Below are positions 25,771-33,862 of a DNA stretch of 39,730 nt, piece by piece. The stretch spans positions 1 through 39,730 of the forward strand of contig DASZMJ010000355.1 in NCBI GenBank assembly GCA_035551935.1, in the 5' to 3' direction. Position 1 is the stretch's first letter; the number at the start of each line of letters is the position of its first letter. The DNA is from DASZMJ01 sp035551935. GTDB lineage: Bacteria; Planctomycetota; Planctomycetia; Isosphaerales; Isosphaeraceae. Position numbers and translations under genes: made by a program. The notes below the pieces were generated by a model, which ran no database searches, was not told where the DNA came from, and was given only the letters and a program-made list of their open reading frames with translations.

Positions 25771-26424
25771 CCCATCGCCCCGCGCCCGAACCCGCCGCCG
25801 ACCGCCCGCCAGGGCCAGCGCGCCGAGCGCCAGGAGCGTGGCGCTCGCCGGCTCGGGGACGATCCGGAACTGGTTGACGTTGACCGGGACCTCGAAGATA
25901 TCGGGGGCCAGGAACGAGGGGTGGATGACCTTGACGGTCATCATCGCGCCGGTCGTATACGAATGAAAGAAGACCGAGCCGATGGAGTCATACGAGGCGG
26001 TGGCCGGGAGGACGGCCGGGTGGTTGCTCTCGGTCGTGCCCGTCAGCAGGGAGAATCCGGCGCGCGGGTTGGCCGGGTCGTTCAGGTAGTTCCAGACCGG
26101 GTCCAGGTCGCCCGGGGCCGATTGGTAGGAGAAGCTGAAGTCCCCGGTCGCCGAGGCCTGGAGCGTGGCCGACGTGATCCGCCCGAGCGCGTCGAAGGTG
26201 ACCGAGCCCGACCCCGTCAGCACGTCCCCCGCCGCCAGCCCGGGGAGCACGTGGAACGAGTTCACGGCCGTCGATCCCGGATAGACATAATTATCCAGGT
26301 CATTGAACGGCTGGATCGTTCCCGAGAAGGTGAACGACTCCCCGAAGTCGCCCCGCACCGGGCTCGCGGCCCCGAGCGCGAGCGCCAATGCCGCACCGAT
26401 GATCCAATACCCTCGATGCCCCAT
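25720..26424 (-). CDS. PEP-CTERM sorting domain protein
   Basis: 234 residues: an N-terminal signal peptide (YWIIGAALALALGAASPVRG), a beta-rich body of ~150 residues with no known enzyme motif (Gly/Ser/Thr/Phe-rich, resembling an adhesive or structural exoprotein), and the sorting tripartite tail VPEP at 189-192, hydrophobic SATLLALGALALAGG and Arg cluster RRRVRAR. Exosortase recognises this tail; no exosortase gene is in the window. After the Arg cluster the protein continues ~19 residues (GDGSTPLAERPGGPDEGVV), longer than usual, and those bases run antisense to the GH15 3' end. A weak AAGGGG precedes the ATG. Likely delivered to the cell envelope. Confidence 0.88.
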   Translation of the reverse strand: MGHRGYWIIGAALALALGAASPVRGDFGESFTFSGTIQPFNDLDNYVYPGSTAVNSFHVLPGLAAGDVLTGSGSVTFDALGRITSATLQASATGDFSFSYQSAPGDLDPVWNYLNDPANPRAGFSLLTGTTESNHPAVLPATASYDSIGSVFFHSYTTGAMMTVKVIHPSFLAPDIFEVPVNVNQFRIVPEPASATLLALGALALAGGRRRVRARGDGSTPLAERPGGPDEGVV

Positions 26425-26567
26425 CGACCCGCCCCTTTCCGACCTCGATCATCGCGTGTCGCCACGCAAGGTGGGATTGATGGGGCCATTCTGCTCGACT
26501 GTGTACGCGCGATCAAGACAATGGTGATTCGAGACATCATGATTCCTAATCTGGCAATCATGTCAAA

Positions 26568-27242
26568 CTAGGCGAGTTCGCCGCGCCAGACGCGGTAGAG
26601 CGTGCCGCGGACGGCATCGCCGGCCTCGGTCGTGGCCACGATCGGGGTGGACTGGTGGCGCAGGCCGGCGGCGTCGAGGCACGCCGGGAGGTCCTCGGTG
26701 GCGACGCGATACGGCCCGGCCAGCAGGGCCAATCCCCCCGGCGCGAGCATCGTGTCGATCACGCCGACGACCAGGGGGACGAGCCGGCGCTCGTAGAGCA
26801 CATCGGCCCCCAGGATCACCGGATGGCGCCCCTCGGAGGGCTCGCGCCAGTCGAGCGTCGAGGCCCGGTAGCGGGACGGGTCGAACCCGCTGGCCGACGC
26901 CCCCCGGGCGACCATCCCCAACGGCGCCGCGTCGTAGTCGGTGAAGTGGACCCGGAGCCCGCACGCCAGCGCGACCAGCCCCGCCAGGCCGACCCCGCAG
27001 CCGATCTCCAGCACCTCGATGTCCCCCCCCGGCCACGGCTCGCGCGCCACCGCCTCGGCCAGCAGGTACGCCCCCGGCCAGAGGTAGGCCCAGTAGGGCA
27101 TGTAGTCGTCTCGATCGTTGAGCTCCAGCACCCTCGGGTCGTTCAGGAGCCTGTCCGGGTCCCCCGGTCGCGCGACATGGACCACCTTCCCGCCGAACTC
27201 CAGCCTCGTCAGCGTCACCGGGCCGTCGTAGCGCGTCTCCAT
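26568..27242 (-). CDS. Class I SAM-dependent methyltransferase
   Basis: 224 residues. Motif I EIGCGVGLAGLVAL (79-92) and motif II VHFTDYDAAPLGM are clear, and MPYWAYLWPGAYLLAE (48-63) plus ILGADVLYERRLVPLV match the Methyltransf_16 (METTL21/ETFB-KMT-like) group, whose members methylate lysines of proteins; assignment of substrate is inference. No membrane segment, so cytoplasmic. The ATG at 27242 has GAAGGA 5 bases upstream and is preferred over a GTG at 27275. It lies 33 bases downstream of the histidine kinase and is probably co-transcribed with it. Confidence 0.88.
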   Translation of the reverse strand: METRYDGPVTLTRLEFGGKVVHVARPGDPDRLLNDPRVLELNDRDDYMPYWAYLWPGAYLLAEAVAREPWPGGDIEVLEIGCGVGLAGLVALACGLRVHFTDYDAAPLGMVARGASASGFDPSRYRASTLDWREPSEGRHPVILGADVLYERRLVPLVVGVIDTMLAPGGLALLAGPYRVATEDLPACLDAAGLRHQSTPIVATTEAGDAVRGTLYRVWRGELA

Positions 27243-27275
27243 GCCATTCCTTCGATCGAGGAATCTGCTTTCCAC

Positions 27276-28700
27276 TCATTCCAACGGATCCGCCAGGGCG
27301 TATTCCGCGGGCGATCGGACGGACACAGCCTCCGGAGTCGCCGGCAGAGTCAGCCGGAAGCGGGTCAGGCCGGCGTCTCGAGAATGGGTGAGCGAGCCGC
27401 GGTGTTCCAGCGCGAGGGCGGAGCAGAGGGCGAGGCCGAGGCCGACGCCCTCGGGCTTGGTGGTGAAGAAGGGTTGGAAGAGGCGGTCGAGGTCGGCGGG
27501 GGGGACGCCGGGACCGTCGTCCTCGACGTCGATCGCGACGGAGCCGGCGGGCTCGGGAGCGGCGCGGAGCGTGACCCGGCCGCCGGGGCCGGCGGCGTCG
27601 AGGGCGTTCTGGAGGAGGTTCGTGACGACCTGGCCGAGCTGGTCGGGGTCGGCGAGGACCGTCGGCAACGACCCGATGGCATCGACCTGCAACGCGATAC
27701 CACGATGCTCGGCGGTCGCGGCGAGGCCGGCGAGGACGCGATCGAGGAGGGGTCGGACTTCGACGTTCTGGAACCTGGGGAGCTCGGGGCGGGCGATCTG
27801 GAGGAAGCGGCGGACCTGGCGCTCCATCCGGCCGAGCTCGTGCAGGGCGATCCGCAGGGGCTCGGTGTCGCGGTCGTCGTTGCGTTCGATGAACAGTTGC
27901 AGGGTCATCCGCGCGGCGGTCAAGGGGTTGCGCAGCTCGTGCGCCATGCCGGCGCTGAGCTGGCGGACGAGGCGGAGGCGCTCGGTTTGCACGCGCTCGT
28001 CCTGGAGCTTCTGGAGCCAGCGCGCCAGCTGCGCGACCCCCTCGGCCAGCTCGCCGATCTCGTCGCCGCGGGTCGTCGGCAGGGCGGCCGGGGCCGGTTC
28101 GAGCTCGCCGCGGCCGATCCGACGGACCGCGCGGAGGATGGCCGAGAGCGGCCTCGACAGCGATTGCGCGATCGCCGTCGCCAGCGCCGCAGCCAGCACG
28201 GCGCCGACGGCCGTGAGCGCGAGCACCCCGCGGCGCGCCTCCCACGCCGCCGCCCGGAGGGCCGGCTCGGGGATGAGGATCAGGAGCCGCTGCGCCTCGC
28301 CGGGCGACCGCCGCGACGGCCGCTCGACGACGCCGAGGCGATAGTCGATCCCGTCGTGTCGCAACGTGTGCTCGAAGCTCAGGTCGCGCCGCGCGACGGT
28401 CGTCGCGCCGAGGTCGCCGAGCGTGCTGGCGCGGGCGCGGCCGTCGTCGCCGAGCAGGGCGAACTCGGCGCCGCCGAGCCCCTTCAACTGCCGGAGCACG
28501 GCCTCGGTGAGCGGGAAGTCCGACCGCCGCAACGTCTCGGCGATCCCCCGGCCGCGGTCGATGTACTGCTGCCGCGCCCGCTCCGCGGCCCAGTAGCCCG
28601 TCGCCAGCCCCGTCCCGCCGACCAGGGCGACGACCAGGGCCAGGTACGGCACCATGATCCGCATCCGGATCGACCAGTTCAGCCGCCGTCGCCCGGCCAC
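27276..28700 (-). CDS. Membrane sensor histidine kinase
   Basis: 474 residues. Two transmembrane segments (about 17-37 and 158-178) flank a ~120-residue extracytoplasmic sensor region. A HAMP domain (SRPLSAILRAVRRIGRGEL) and short coiled coil follow, then HisKA with H254 in MAHELRNPLT and HATPase_c with N-box NLLQNALDAA, G1 DVEDDGPGVP, F-box FQPFFTTKPEG and G2 GVGLGLAL. It is a complete kinase. A GTG start at 28700 with AGGAGA 4 bases upstream is preferred; ATG codons at 28664 and 28655 have no ribosome binding site. No response regulator is adjacent: the neighbours are a methyltransferase (downstream) and a toxin-antitoxin pair (upstream). Confidence 0.93.
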   Translation of the reverse strand: MAGRRRLNWSIRMRIMVPYLALVVALVGGTGLATGYWAAERARQQYIDRGRGIAETLRRSDFPLTEAVLRQLKGLGGAEFALLGDDGRARASTLGDLGATTVARRDLSFEHTLRHDGIDYRLGVVERPSRRSPGEAQRLLILIPEPALRAAAWEARRGVLALTAVGAVLAAALATAIAQSLSRPLSAILRAVRRIGRGELEPAPAALPTTRGDEIGELAEGVAQLARWLQKLQDERVQTERLRLVRQLSAGMAHELRNPLTAARMTLQLFIERNDDRDTEPLRIALHELGRMERQVRRFLQIARPELPRFQNVEVRPLLDRVLAGLAATAEHRGIALQVDAIGSLPTVLADPDQLGQVVTNLLQNALDAAGPGGRVTLRAAPEPAGSVAIDVEDDGPGVPPADLDRLFQPFFTTKPEGVGLGLALCSALALEHRGSLTHSRDAGLTRFRLTLPATPEAVSVRSPAEYALADPLE

Positions 28701-28858
28701 CGTCTCTCCTCGAAGCGAGTCTTCGATACGCCGGCTCTACGAAACATCCGTGGATGGGCGTTGCATGTCAGACTTCTTCAAGAATCTGAACTTCTCCCTC
28801 TCGAGCAACCGGGCCGAGTCGCTCGAGAGGAAGGAGAGCCGAGTTCCGTGCTCACAAT

Positions 28859-29239
28859 CTACGATTCGATCGCTGCGCTCCGAGCCGCCGACAAGGCTTC
28901 GCGGAGCCGCTGGTTCCAGAGGTCAGGATTGGAGACGATCTCGTCCAGGAAGCGGCAGGCGATGGGGGGGATCTTCCGAGTCCCCTGCTCCCAGGAGCGC
29001 AAGGTCTTGACGCTGACGCCGAGGAACCGCGCCAGCACGGTCTGGCTCGCGTTCAGGCGCTTTCTGAGGACCTTGAGGTCGTCGGGGCCGTAGGCCTTCG
29101 GCCGAAGGTTGAGGGTGACGGTCCGCACGGTGAAGCGCTTCTCGATGGGTTCCCCCACCTCGAGGGCATCACGGAACGCGGACAGTCCGGCCAACATCTC
29201 TTCCCCGAGGGGAGAGAGCCGCGTGTCCTCGTTCTTCAT
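28859..29239 (-). CDS. HigA-like antitoxin (XRE-type helix-turn-helix)
   Basis: 126 residues. The HTH at about 63-86 (LNASQTVLARFLGVSVKTLR) with SWEQG following is the XRE/HigA pattern seen in antitoxins that repress their own operon. No MqsA-type zinc ribbon is present. A start of ATG at 29239 has AAGGAG 7 bases upstream. It overlaps the toxin's stop by 4 bases (ATGA), so translation is coupled and toxin comes first, as in higBA. The C-terminus (NQRLREALSAARSAAIES) is helical. Confidence 0.88.
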   Translation of the reverse strand: MKNEDTRLSPLGEEMLAGLSAFRDALEVGEPIEKRFTVRTVTLNLRPKAYGPDDLKVLRKRLNASQTVLARFLGVSVKTLRSWEQGTRKIPPIACRFLDEIVSNPDLWNQRLREALSAARSAAIES

Positions 29240-29646
29240 CGGATGACTCCTTGGTCGAGCTTTCGCTTTATGTCAGCGATGACTTGGCCCAAGGCGTTGC
29301 GGTCGGCCTTGGTCAAGTCTGATTGGACTTTCTTATCGATGATGCCTAACAGCAGGACTATCCCGTAGTCCGGGAGGTAGACGTAGTAGACTCGACAGCC
29401 CCCGCTCTTCCCTCTCGCCGAGTCCGACTTCGTAAAGCGCAGCTTGCGGAGACCATGCGTCTCGGGAATGACGGGATGGCGGCCGGGGGAAACCATGATG
29501 AGGATCTCCAAGGCCCTGAGATCGTCCTCATCCAATCCGAGCCTTGACCACTGGCCAGGGAAGGGGGGGAGCTGGACAAATCGGAGCCAATCCTCGGGCC
29601 GAACACTCGGGGGATGGACTAATGAATGATTCTCTTTTGAATGCAT
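29236..29646 (-). CDS. HigB/RelE-superfamily toxin
   Basis: 136 residues. RelE/HigB toxins cleave mRNA on the ribosome. The core GLRKLRF, GKSGGCRVYYVYLPDYGIVL, LLLGIIDKKVQSDLTKADRN, ALGQVI follows the HigB layout (conserved RKLR, Arg in the CRVYY strand, Lys/Asp near the end), so activity is likely (inference). GGAGG 5 bases before the ATG at 29646 fixes the start; a longer frame upstream would run over the promoter. The antitoxin gene follows with an ATGA overlap. Base composition is visibly less GC-rich than its neighbours, which suggests acquisition by transfer. Confidence 0.85.
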   Translation of the reverse strand: MHSKENHSLVHPPSVRPEDWLRFVQLPPFPGQWSRLGLDEDDLRALEILIMVSPGRHPVIPETHGLRKLRFTKSDSARGKSGGCRVYYVYLPDYGIVLLLGIIDKKVQSDLTKADRNALGQVIADIKRKLDQGVIR

Positions 29647-29725
29647 AACTGCCTCCGATTTGTAGTCGCCATGAGTGAGTGGACTCAATGTCTTGGACTG
29701 GACGTGCGCTATCCGTCGTGAGGAA

Positions 29726-29754
29726 AAGATACCCCATTGTGGCACGATTGTCAA
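29726..29754 (-). promoter_or_regulatory. Sigma-70-type promoter of the toxin-antitoxin operon
   Basis: On the minus strand TTGACA (29754-29749) is followed after exactly 17 bases by TATCTT (29731-29726). This gives a predicted start near 29719 and a leader of about 73 bases to the toxin ATG. The -35 is a perfect consensus, unusual in this GC-rich window. Confidence 0.75.
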
Positions 29755-29873
29755 CCACAGGGGGAAGATTACCGTCGTTCCATGATTGGGACTAGACATA
29801 CATCATACAGGGATGCCAGGGATGCTGACTCGATCGGGTATCGTTTTTTGATATATCGATGTTGATTGCCGCC

Positions 29874-31319
29874 TCATAGCTCCCAGACGCGACGGCCGCC
29901 GAGGAACATGGTGACGTAGCCGTCCTCGCTGATCTTGAGGACCGGGCCGTGATACGAGGCGGCCAGGGCGGCGACGGTGCGGGCGCCCTCGACGGCGCGG
30001 GCGGCGTGGATGGCCTCGGGGGTGATCCGGAGGATGGCGCCGAAGGCGAGCAGGCGGCCGTTGCCGTCGGTGACGACGGCGCCGTCGACGGCGGCCAGCG
30101 ACTCGAGGACCGAGTCGTCGAGCTCGGCGAGATCCTGGCCGCGGACGAGGTGGTGCAAGGCGCGCTTGGCCATCCGGGGCGAGAGGTTGTCGGTGTCGTC
30201 GGGGTCGTCGGCGACGACGTCGAGCTCGATCCGGTCGTTGGGCGCGACCAGTTGCGGCAGGGCCTGGGCCGGGTCGCGGAGCAGGACGAAGAGGCCGCCG
30301 GTGCGGTTCTCGCTCAGGTTCAGGGCCGCCTGGAAGAGCTTCGCGGCCAGGTGGGCCGGCCGCGACGGGCCGACGGCGCGGCACCAGGCCTGGTACTTCG
30401 TCGGGATGTCGAGCAGCCGCCAGCGGGCGTCGTTGAACGAGAAGACCGGCGTCCCCCCGGCGAAGACCTTGATCTCCTGCTGCGGGGTCAGGACGAGGCA
30501 GACGTGGCCGCCGCCCCGCGTCGCCTTGGCGTGGCCGACGTACGGCCGCGGGCAGGGGTGCCCCAGCGGCTCGGGCCCCTGGACCTGTTCGGCCCAGCGG
30601 TCGATGTCCACCGCCCAGGCCAGGTCCCCGTGGCGGTCGACGAGGAAGAGGGTCCTCAGGCCGTCGCAGAGCCGGTGCAGGCTCTTGATCGCGGTCAGCC
30701 GGACGTTGTACCGCGGCGCCCCCGGCGGGTTCGTCCGGTCGGGCGCGGCGGGGTCGACGTCGGTGCCCAGGAGCAACGCGCCCGAGGAGACGCGCCGGTT
30801 CTCGTAGGTCGACAGGGCCGCGACCCGCAGCGCCTCCAGCGCCGAGGGGATGCGGAAGTGGTCGGCCGGGTCGATGTACTCGGAGACCATGAAGTCTTCG
30901 AGCGCGTACTGGAAAACCTCGACGTGCTGCGCGACGCCGAGGTCGAACATCGACCGGAACCGGAGGTCGAGCGTCCGGACGATCGTCTCGATCAGCCGGC
31001 GCTCCGACGGCAGGAACGGCGCCGGGCTGCCGGGCTGGAAGATGTAGCGGGTGCGGAACCACTCGATCTCGAGGCCGAAGCCGGCGGGGTCCTCGGCGAA
31101 GCGATAGTTCGTGTGCCGCGCCTCGGGGGCGACCTCGATGAAGCTCCGGTCGCCGCCCGGCTCGAGGCTGGCCTCGGGGAAGAAGTGCTCGAGCTGGCGA
31201 CGCAGCAACGTCTGGTACAGGCCGACGGCCTTCGAGATCGTCGGCAACGGACGTTGGGCCGCGGCGACACCGTCGCCGTTGCCTTGCCAGCCGCCGTTGG
31301 GTCTCGGTCGCGTGGCCAT
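29874..31319 (-). CDS. Diadenylate cyclase (DAC/DisA_N)-like domain protein, degenerate site
   Basis: 481 residues. The C-terminal ~80 residues resemble the DAC domain that makes cyclic di-AMP: DGAVVTDGNGRLLAFGAIL (from residue 412) with the DGA motif, and GARTVAALAAS (445-455) at the place of the second motif, normally containing RHR; here HR is replaced by TV. A strand VLKISEDGYVTMFLGG ends the protein. The first ~400 residues form an unassigned sensor-like region (VEVFQYALEDFMVSEYIDPA; CLVLTPQQEIKVFAGGTPVF), consistent with the N-terminal sensor domains known to be fused to DAC domains. No membrane segment. So c-di-AMP synthesis is possible but the site is atypical; nucleotide binding may remain. 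Confidence 0.75.
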   Translation of the reverse strand: MATRPRPNGGWQGNGDGVAAAQRPLPTISKAVGLYQTLLRRQLEHFFPEASLEPGGDRSFIEVAPEARHTNYRFAEDPAGFGLEIEWFRTRYIFQPGSPAPFLPSERRLIETIVRTLDLRFRSMFDLGVAQHVEVFQYALEDFMVSEYIDPADHFRIPSALEALRVAALSTYENRRVSSGALLLGTDVDPAAPDRTNPPGAPRYNVRLTAIKSLHRLCDGLRTLFLVDRHGDLAWAVDIDRWAEQVQGPEPLGHPCPRPYVGHAKATRGGGHVCLVLTPQQEIKVFAGGTPVFSFNDARWRLLDIPTKYQAWCRAVGPSRPAHLAAKLFQAALNLSENRTGGLFVLLRDPAQALPQLVAPNDRIELDVVADDPDDTDNLSPRMAKRALHHLVRGQDLAELDDSVLESLAAVDGAVVTDGNGRLLAFGAILRITPEAIHAARAVEGARTVAALAASYHGPVLKISEDGYVTMFLGGRRVWEL

Positions 31320-31372
31320 CGCTCCATTCTATGCCCGTTTGGCCTCGAACTCGACCGCCCTGTCCCCTCGAA

Positions 31373-32935
31373 TCAGCGCGACGACCCCCGCGCGGCCAGC
31401 CGGGTCGGGGGTTCGTGAGCGAACGGGAAGGGCCAGGTCTGCCCCTCGCAGCGGTAGAGCCGGGCCGTCCGCACGACCGACCCGGCGCGTCTCAACTCGA
31501 CGACCCCGACCGGCTCGATCCGCCGGAACCAGCGGCGATAATACTCGGGCTCCAGCTCGTTGGCGTCGATCGCCACGAGCAGGCCGTCGCGACCGACCCA
31601 GTCCGACGGCCGGCTCCAGTACGCGAAGTTCCTCGGGTCGGCCGTATAGCAGGCCACCGGAACCCGATCTCCCAGCGTGAATGCCAGTTGCGCGCTCTGA
31701 TACCAGCGGTTCGTGAACAGGAACTGCCCCGGCCGATCGACCAGCCCGCGCCGCCGGAGTTCCTCGGTCAAGGGTTCCCAGAAGTACAGCTCGACCGACG
31801 GGTCGGCCAGCGGCTTGACCACGCCGAAGAGCCGCCCCTGGCGGTCCTGGAACCAGCCGGCGCGGGTCTGACCGGCGATCGCGATCCCCAGGACGATCGG
31901 CAACGTCGCCGCCATCGCCAGCACTCGCCGCATCCGGAGCGGCCGCGCCTCGATCCGCTCCGCCCACGATCGCCCGAGCAACGGTAGCAGGGCCAGGTAG
32001 CCGACCAGCGGCCAGTGCGGCAGGATCGGCCGGACGCACGAGACCGCGCCGAAGACGGCCAGGGGCACGACCGCCTCGCAGAGCAGGAAGCGACCCGTCA
32101 ACCCCTCGTCGCGGACCCTCCAGGCCGCCCCCAATCCCGCCCGGACGAGGCCCAGCCAGATCCAGGGGAACAGGTAGAGCAACGGCCCCACGACCGACAT
32201 CGCCACGTCCTTCGGCCGGAACGCCGGCGCCCCGACGGCCCGCGCCCCCTGGAAGGCGAACGACGCCCAGTGATGTTGGGCATTCCAGGCGAGGACCGGC
32301 GAAAAGACCAGCAGTCCCAGCAACCCGGCCAGATACGGCCCCGGCCTCCGCAAGACGGCCCGCGCCCTCGGCTCGACCGCGACGAACAGGACCGCTCCCA
32401 GCGGCAGGAAGACCGCGTGGTACTTGCTCAGCAAGGCCCCGCCCCAGGCCAGGCCCGCACCGGCCCAGCGTCCCAGGCTCGCCGGCCGCTCGAACGCCGC
32501 CGCGAGCCGGTCGAGCGTCAGGAGCCAGAAGAAGACGAGCGGGCCGTCCGGCAGCGCGAACGTCCCCGCCGCGAGGCCGAAGTAGCCGCTGACGTTCAAC
32601 GCCAGGGCCGCCGGCCACGCCGCCCGAATGCCGAAGGCACGCCCCGCCAGGCGCGCCATCAGCCACGTCGAGCCCGCGAACAACGCGATGAACCCGAGCC
32701 GGAGGCCGACGGCCGAGGTGTCGTCGCCGACGACAGTCAGGCCGGCCCTGGCGACCAGGGCGAGCATGGGAGGATGGTCGAAATAGCTCCAGTCCGGGTG
32801 CCGGGCGAAGAGCGCGTGATAGGCCTCGTCGTTGCCGGGGCCGAGGCTCGTCGCCCAGGCGAGCCGCAGGGCGGTGGCGACCGCGATCAAGGCCCAGAGC
32901 TTCCCGCGCGACGACCATTCGCTCGACGATACCAT
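31373..32935 (-). CDS. GT39/ArnT-like (PMT_2) membrane glycosyltransferase
   Basis: 520 residues with about ten hydrophobic segments. The first extracytoplasmic loop has the GT-C acidic motif (NDEAYHALF, D36-E37) and YFDHPPMLALVARAGL at 51-66, as in GT39/ArnT-type enzymes that take sugars from a polyprenyl-phosphate donor. CVRPILPHWPLVGYLALLPLLG is another family stretch. The C-terminal ~150 residues are a soluble domain with LYFWEPLTEELRRRGL and the ending WPFPFAHEPPTRL. It probably glycosylates lipid or protein outside the cytoplasmic membrane. ATG at 32935 has GAGGGG 9 bases upstream. It is 53 bases upstream of the DAC-like gene on the same strand. Confidence 0.88.
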   Translation of the reverse strand: MVSSSEWSSRGKLWALIAVATALRLAWATSLGPGNDEAYHALFARHPDWSYFDHPPMLALVARAGLTVVGDDTSAVGLRLGFIALFAGSTWLMARLAGRAFGIRAAWPAALALNVSGYFGLAAGTFALPDGPLVFFWLLTLDRLAAAFERPASLGRWAGAGLAWGGALLSKYHAVFLPLGAVLFVAVEPRARAVLRRPGPYLAGLLGLLVFSPVLAWNAQHHWASFAFQGARAVGAPAFRPKDVAMSVVGPLLYLFPWIWLGLVRAGLGAAWRVRDEGLTGRFLLCEAVVPLAVFGAVSCVRPILPHWPLVGYLALLPLLGRSWAERIEARPLRMRRVLAMAATLPIVLGIAIAGQTRAGWFQDRQGRLFGVVKPLADPSVELYFWEPLTEELRRRGLVDRPGQFLFTNRWYQSAQLAFTLGDRVPVACYTADPRNFAYWSRPSDWVGRDGLLVAIDANELEPEYYRRWFRRIEPVGVVELRRAGSVVRTARLYRCEGQTWPFPFAHEPPTRLAARGSSR

Positions 32936-33034
32936 CCGTGGGGTCCCCTCGGCGTCCGGCCGTCGTGGCCGTCGGCATCTTAAGCGATCCCCCCCGCGTT
33001 TGACGATGTCAATTGGGGGGCTCCCGAGCTTCCC

Positions 33035-33063
33035 TTGTCGGGACCGGGGCGTCGGCCTATGAT
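33035..33063 (+). promoter_or_regulatory. Predicted promoter of the first phosphatase gene
   Basis: TTGTCG (33035-33040), 17-base spacer, TATGAT (33058-33063); the start of transcription would be near 33070, about 39 bases before the ATG. The -10 is followed by ccggccc, as in the promoter of the paralogue at 33750-33778. Confidence 0.55.
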
Positions 33064-33108
33064 CCGGCCCCGTCGACACGATCGGACCCGGGGTCTGGGG
33101 GCGGAGCG

Positions 33109-33729
33109 ATGCGGAGACGACGCCGGTGGGCCCGGGTCTTGGTCGCGATCGCGGTGCTGGCGGTCGCCGGCCAGCAGGCGTGGCGGCACGGGGCTCGCTA
33201 CCTCGTCCCGGTCCGGTTCGCGACCATCGAGCCGGGCCGGATCTATCGCGGGGCCTGGCAGGAAGACTGGCCGATGCGGCGGATCGTCCGGGAGTACAGG
33301 ATCAAGACGATCGTCGCCCTCGCGCACCCGCCGGAGCACGACCTGCCGATCAAGGAAGGGGCCCTGGCCCGCGAATTGGGCGTCGGCTGGGTCCACCTGC
33401 CGATCCTCGACGACCCCAAGCTCGCCCGAGGCAAGGACTTGAACGACCTGCTCGACGAGGCCGCGGCGGTCGTCGCCGACCCGGCCAACCAGCCGGTCTA
33501 TTTCCATTGCCACCACGGCATCGTCCGGGCGTCGATGGTCCAGGTCGCCTACCGGACGCGATTCTGCGGCTGGGACCTCGATCGGGCCTATGCGGAGGTC
33601 GTCCGGCAGTTCGGCGCGGTCGAGCTGGCGGCGGCCGACCGCGACCGGCTCGACACGTATTACCGGCGGCGCGTGTTGCCGGGCCGGTCGGGGATGGCCA
33701 GGGGGGTGACCGGGACGGCGCGGCGCTGA
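33109..33729 (+). CDS. Membrane-anchored dual-specificity phosphatase-like protein (first paralogue)
   Basis: 206 residues. An Arg-rich N-terminus and a hydrophobic segment (VLVAIAVLAVAG, 10-21) anchor it in the membrane. The catalytic loop HCHHGIVRAS (133-142) is the CX5R signature with nucleophile C134 and R140. The body has RIYRGAWQEDWPMRRIVREY and IKTIVALAHPP, typical of bacterial DSP/Siw14-like phosphatases. It may remove phosphate from protein Tyr/Ser/Thr, lipid or inositol phosphate; the substrate is unknown. The general acid would be in the HLPILDD loop (97-102). Its twin follows after 133 bases, with its own promoter. Confidence 0.87.
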   Translation: MRRRRRWARVLVAIAVLAVAGQQAWRHGARYLVPVRFATIEPGRIYRGAWQEDWPMRRIVREYRIKTIVALAHPPEHDLPIKEGALARELGVGWVHLPILDDPKLARGKDLNDLLDEAAAVVADPANQPVYFHCHHGIVRASMVQVAYRTRFCGWDLDRAYAEVVRQFGAVELAAADRDRLDTYYRRRVLPGRSGMARGVTGTARR

Positions 33730-33749
33730 CGGGACCGGCACAAGCCGCC

Positions 33750-33778
33750 TTGCCCCGATCGCGACCGGGCGTTACGAT
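33750..33778 (+). promoter_or_regulatory. Predicted promoter of the second phosphatase gene
   Basis: TTGCCC (33750-33755), 17-base spacer, TACGAT (33773-33778), followed by cccggccc. The layout matches the promoter of the first paralogue (same spacer length, similar flank), which suggests the promoter was duplicated with the gene. The leader is about 78 bases. Confidence 0.5.
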
Positions 33779-33862
33779 CCCGGCCCGCCTCGAAGGGCGC
33801 CGCGAGGTGACGCACGCTCCGGAGCCGTGCGTGGCCGTGGGATCGAGGGAGCTTGCGCCGTC

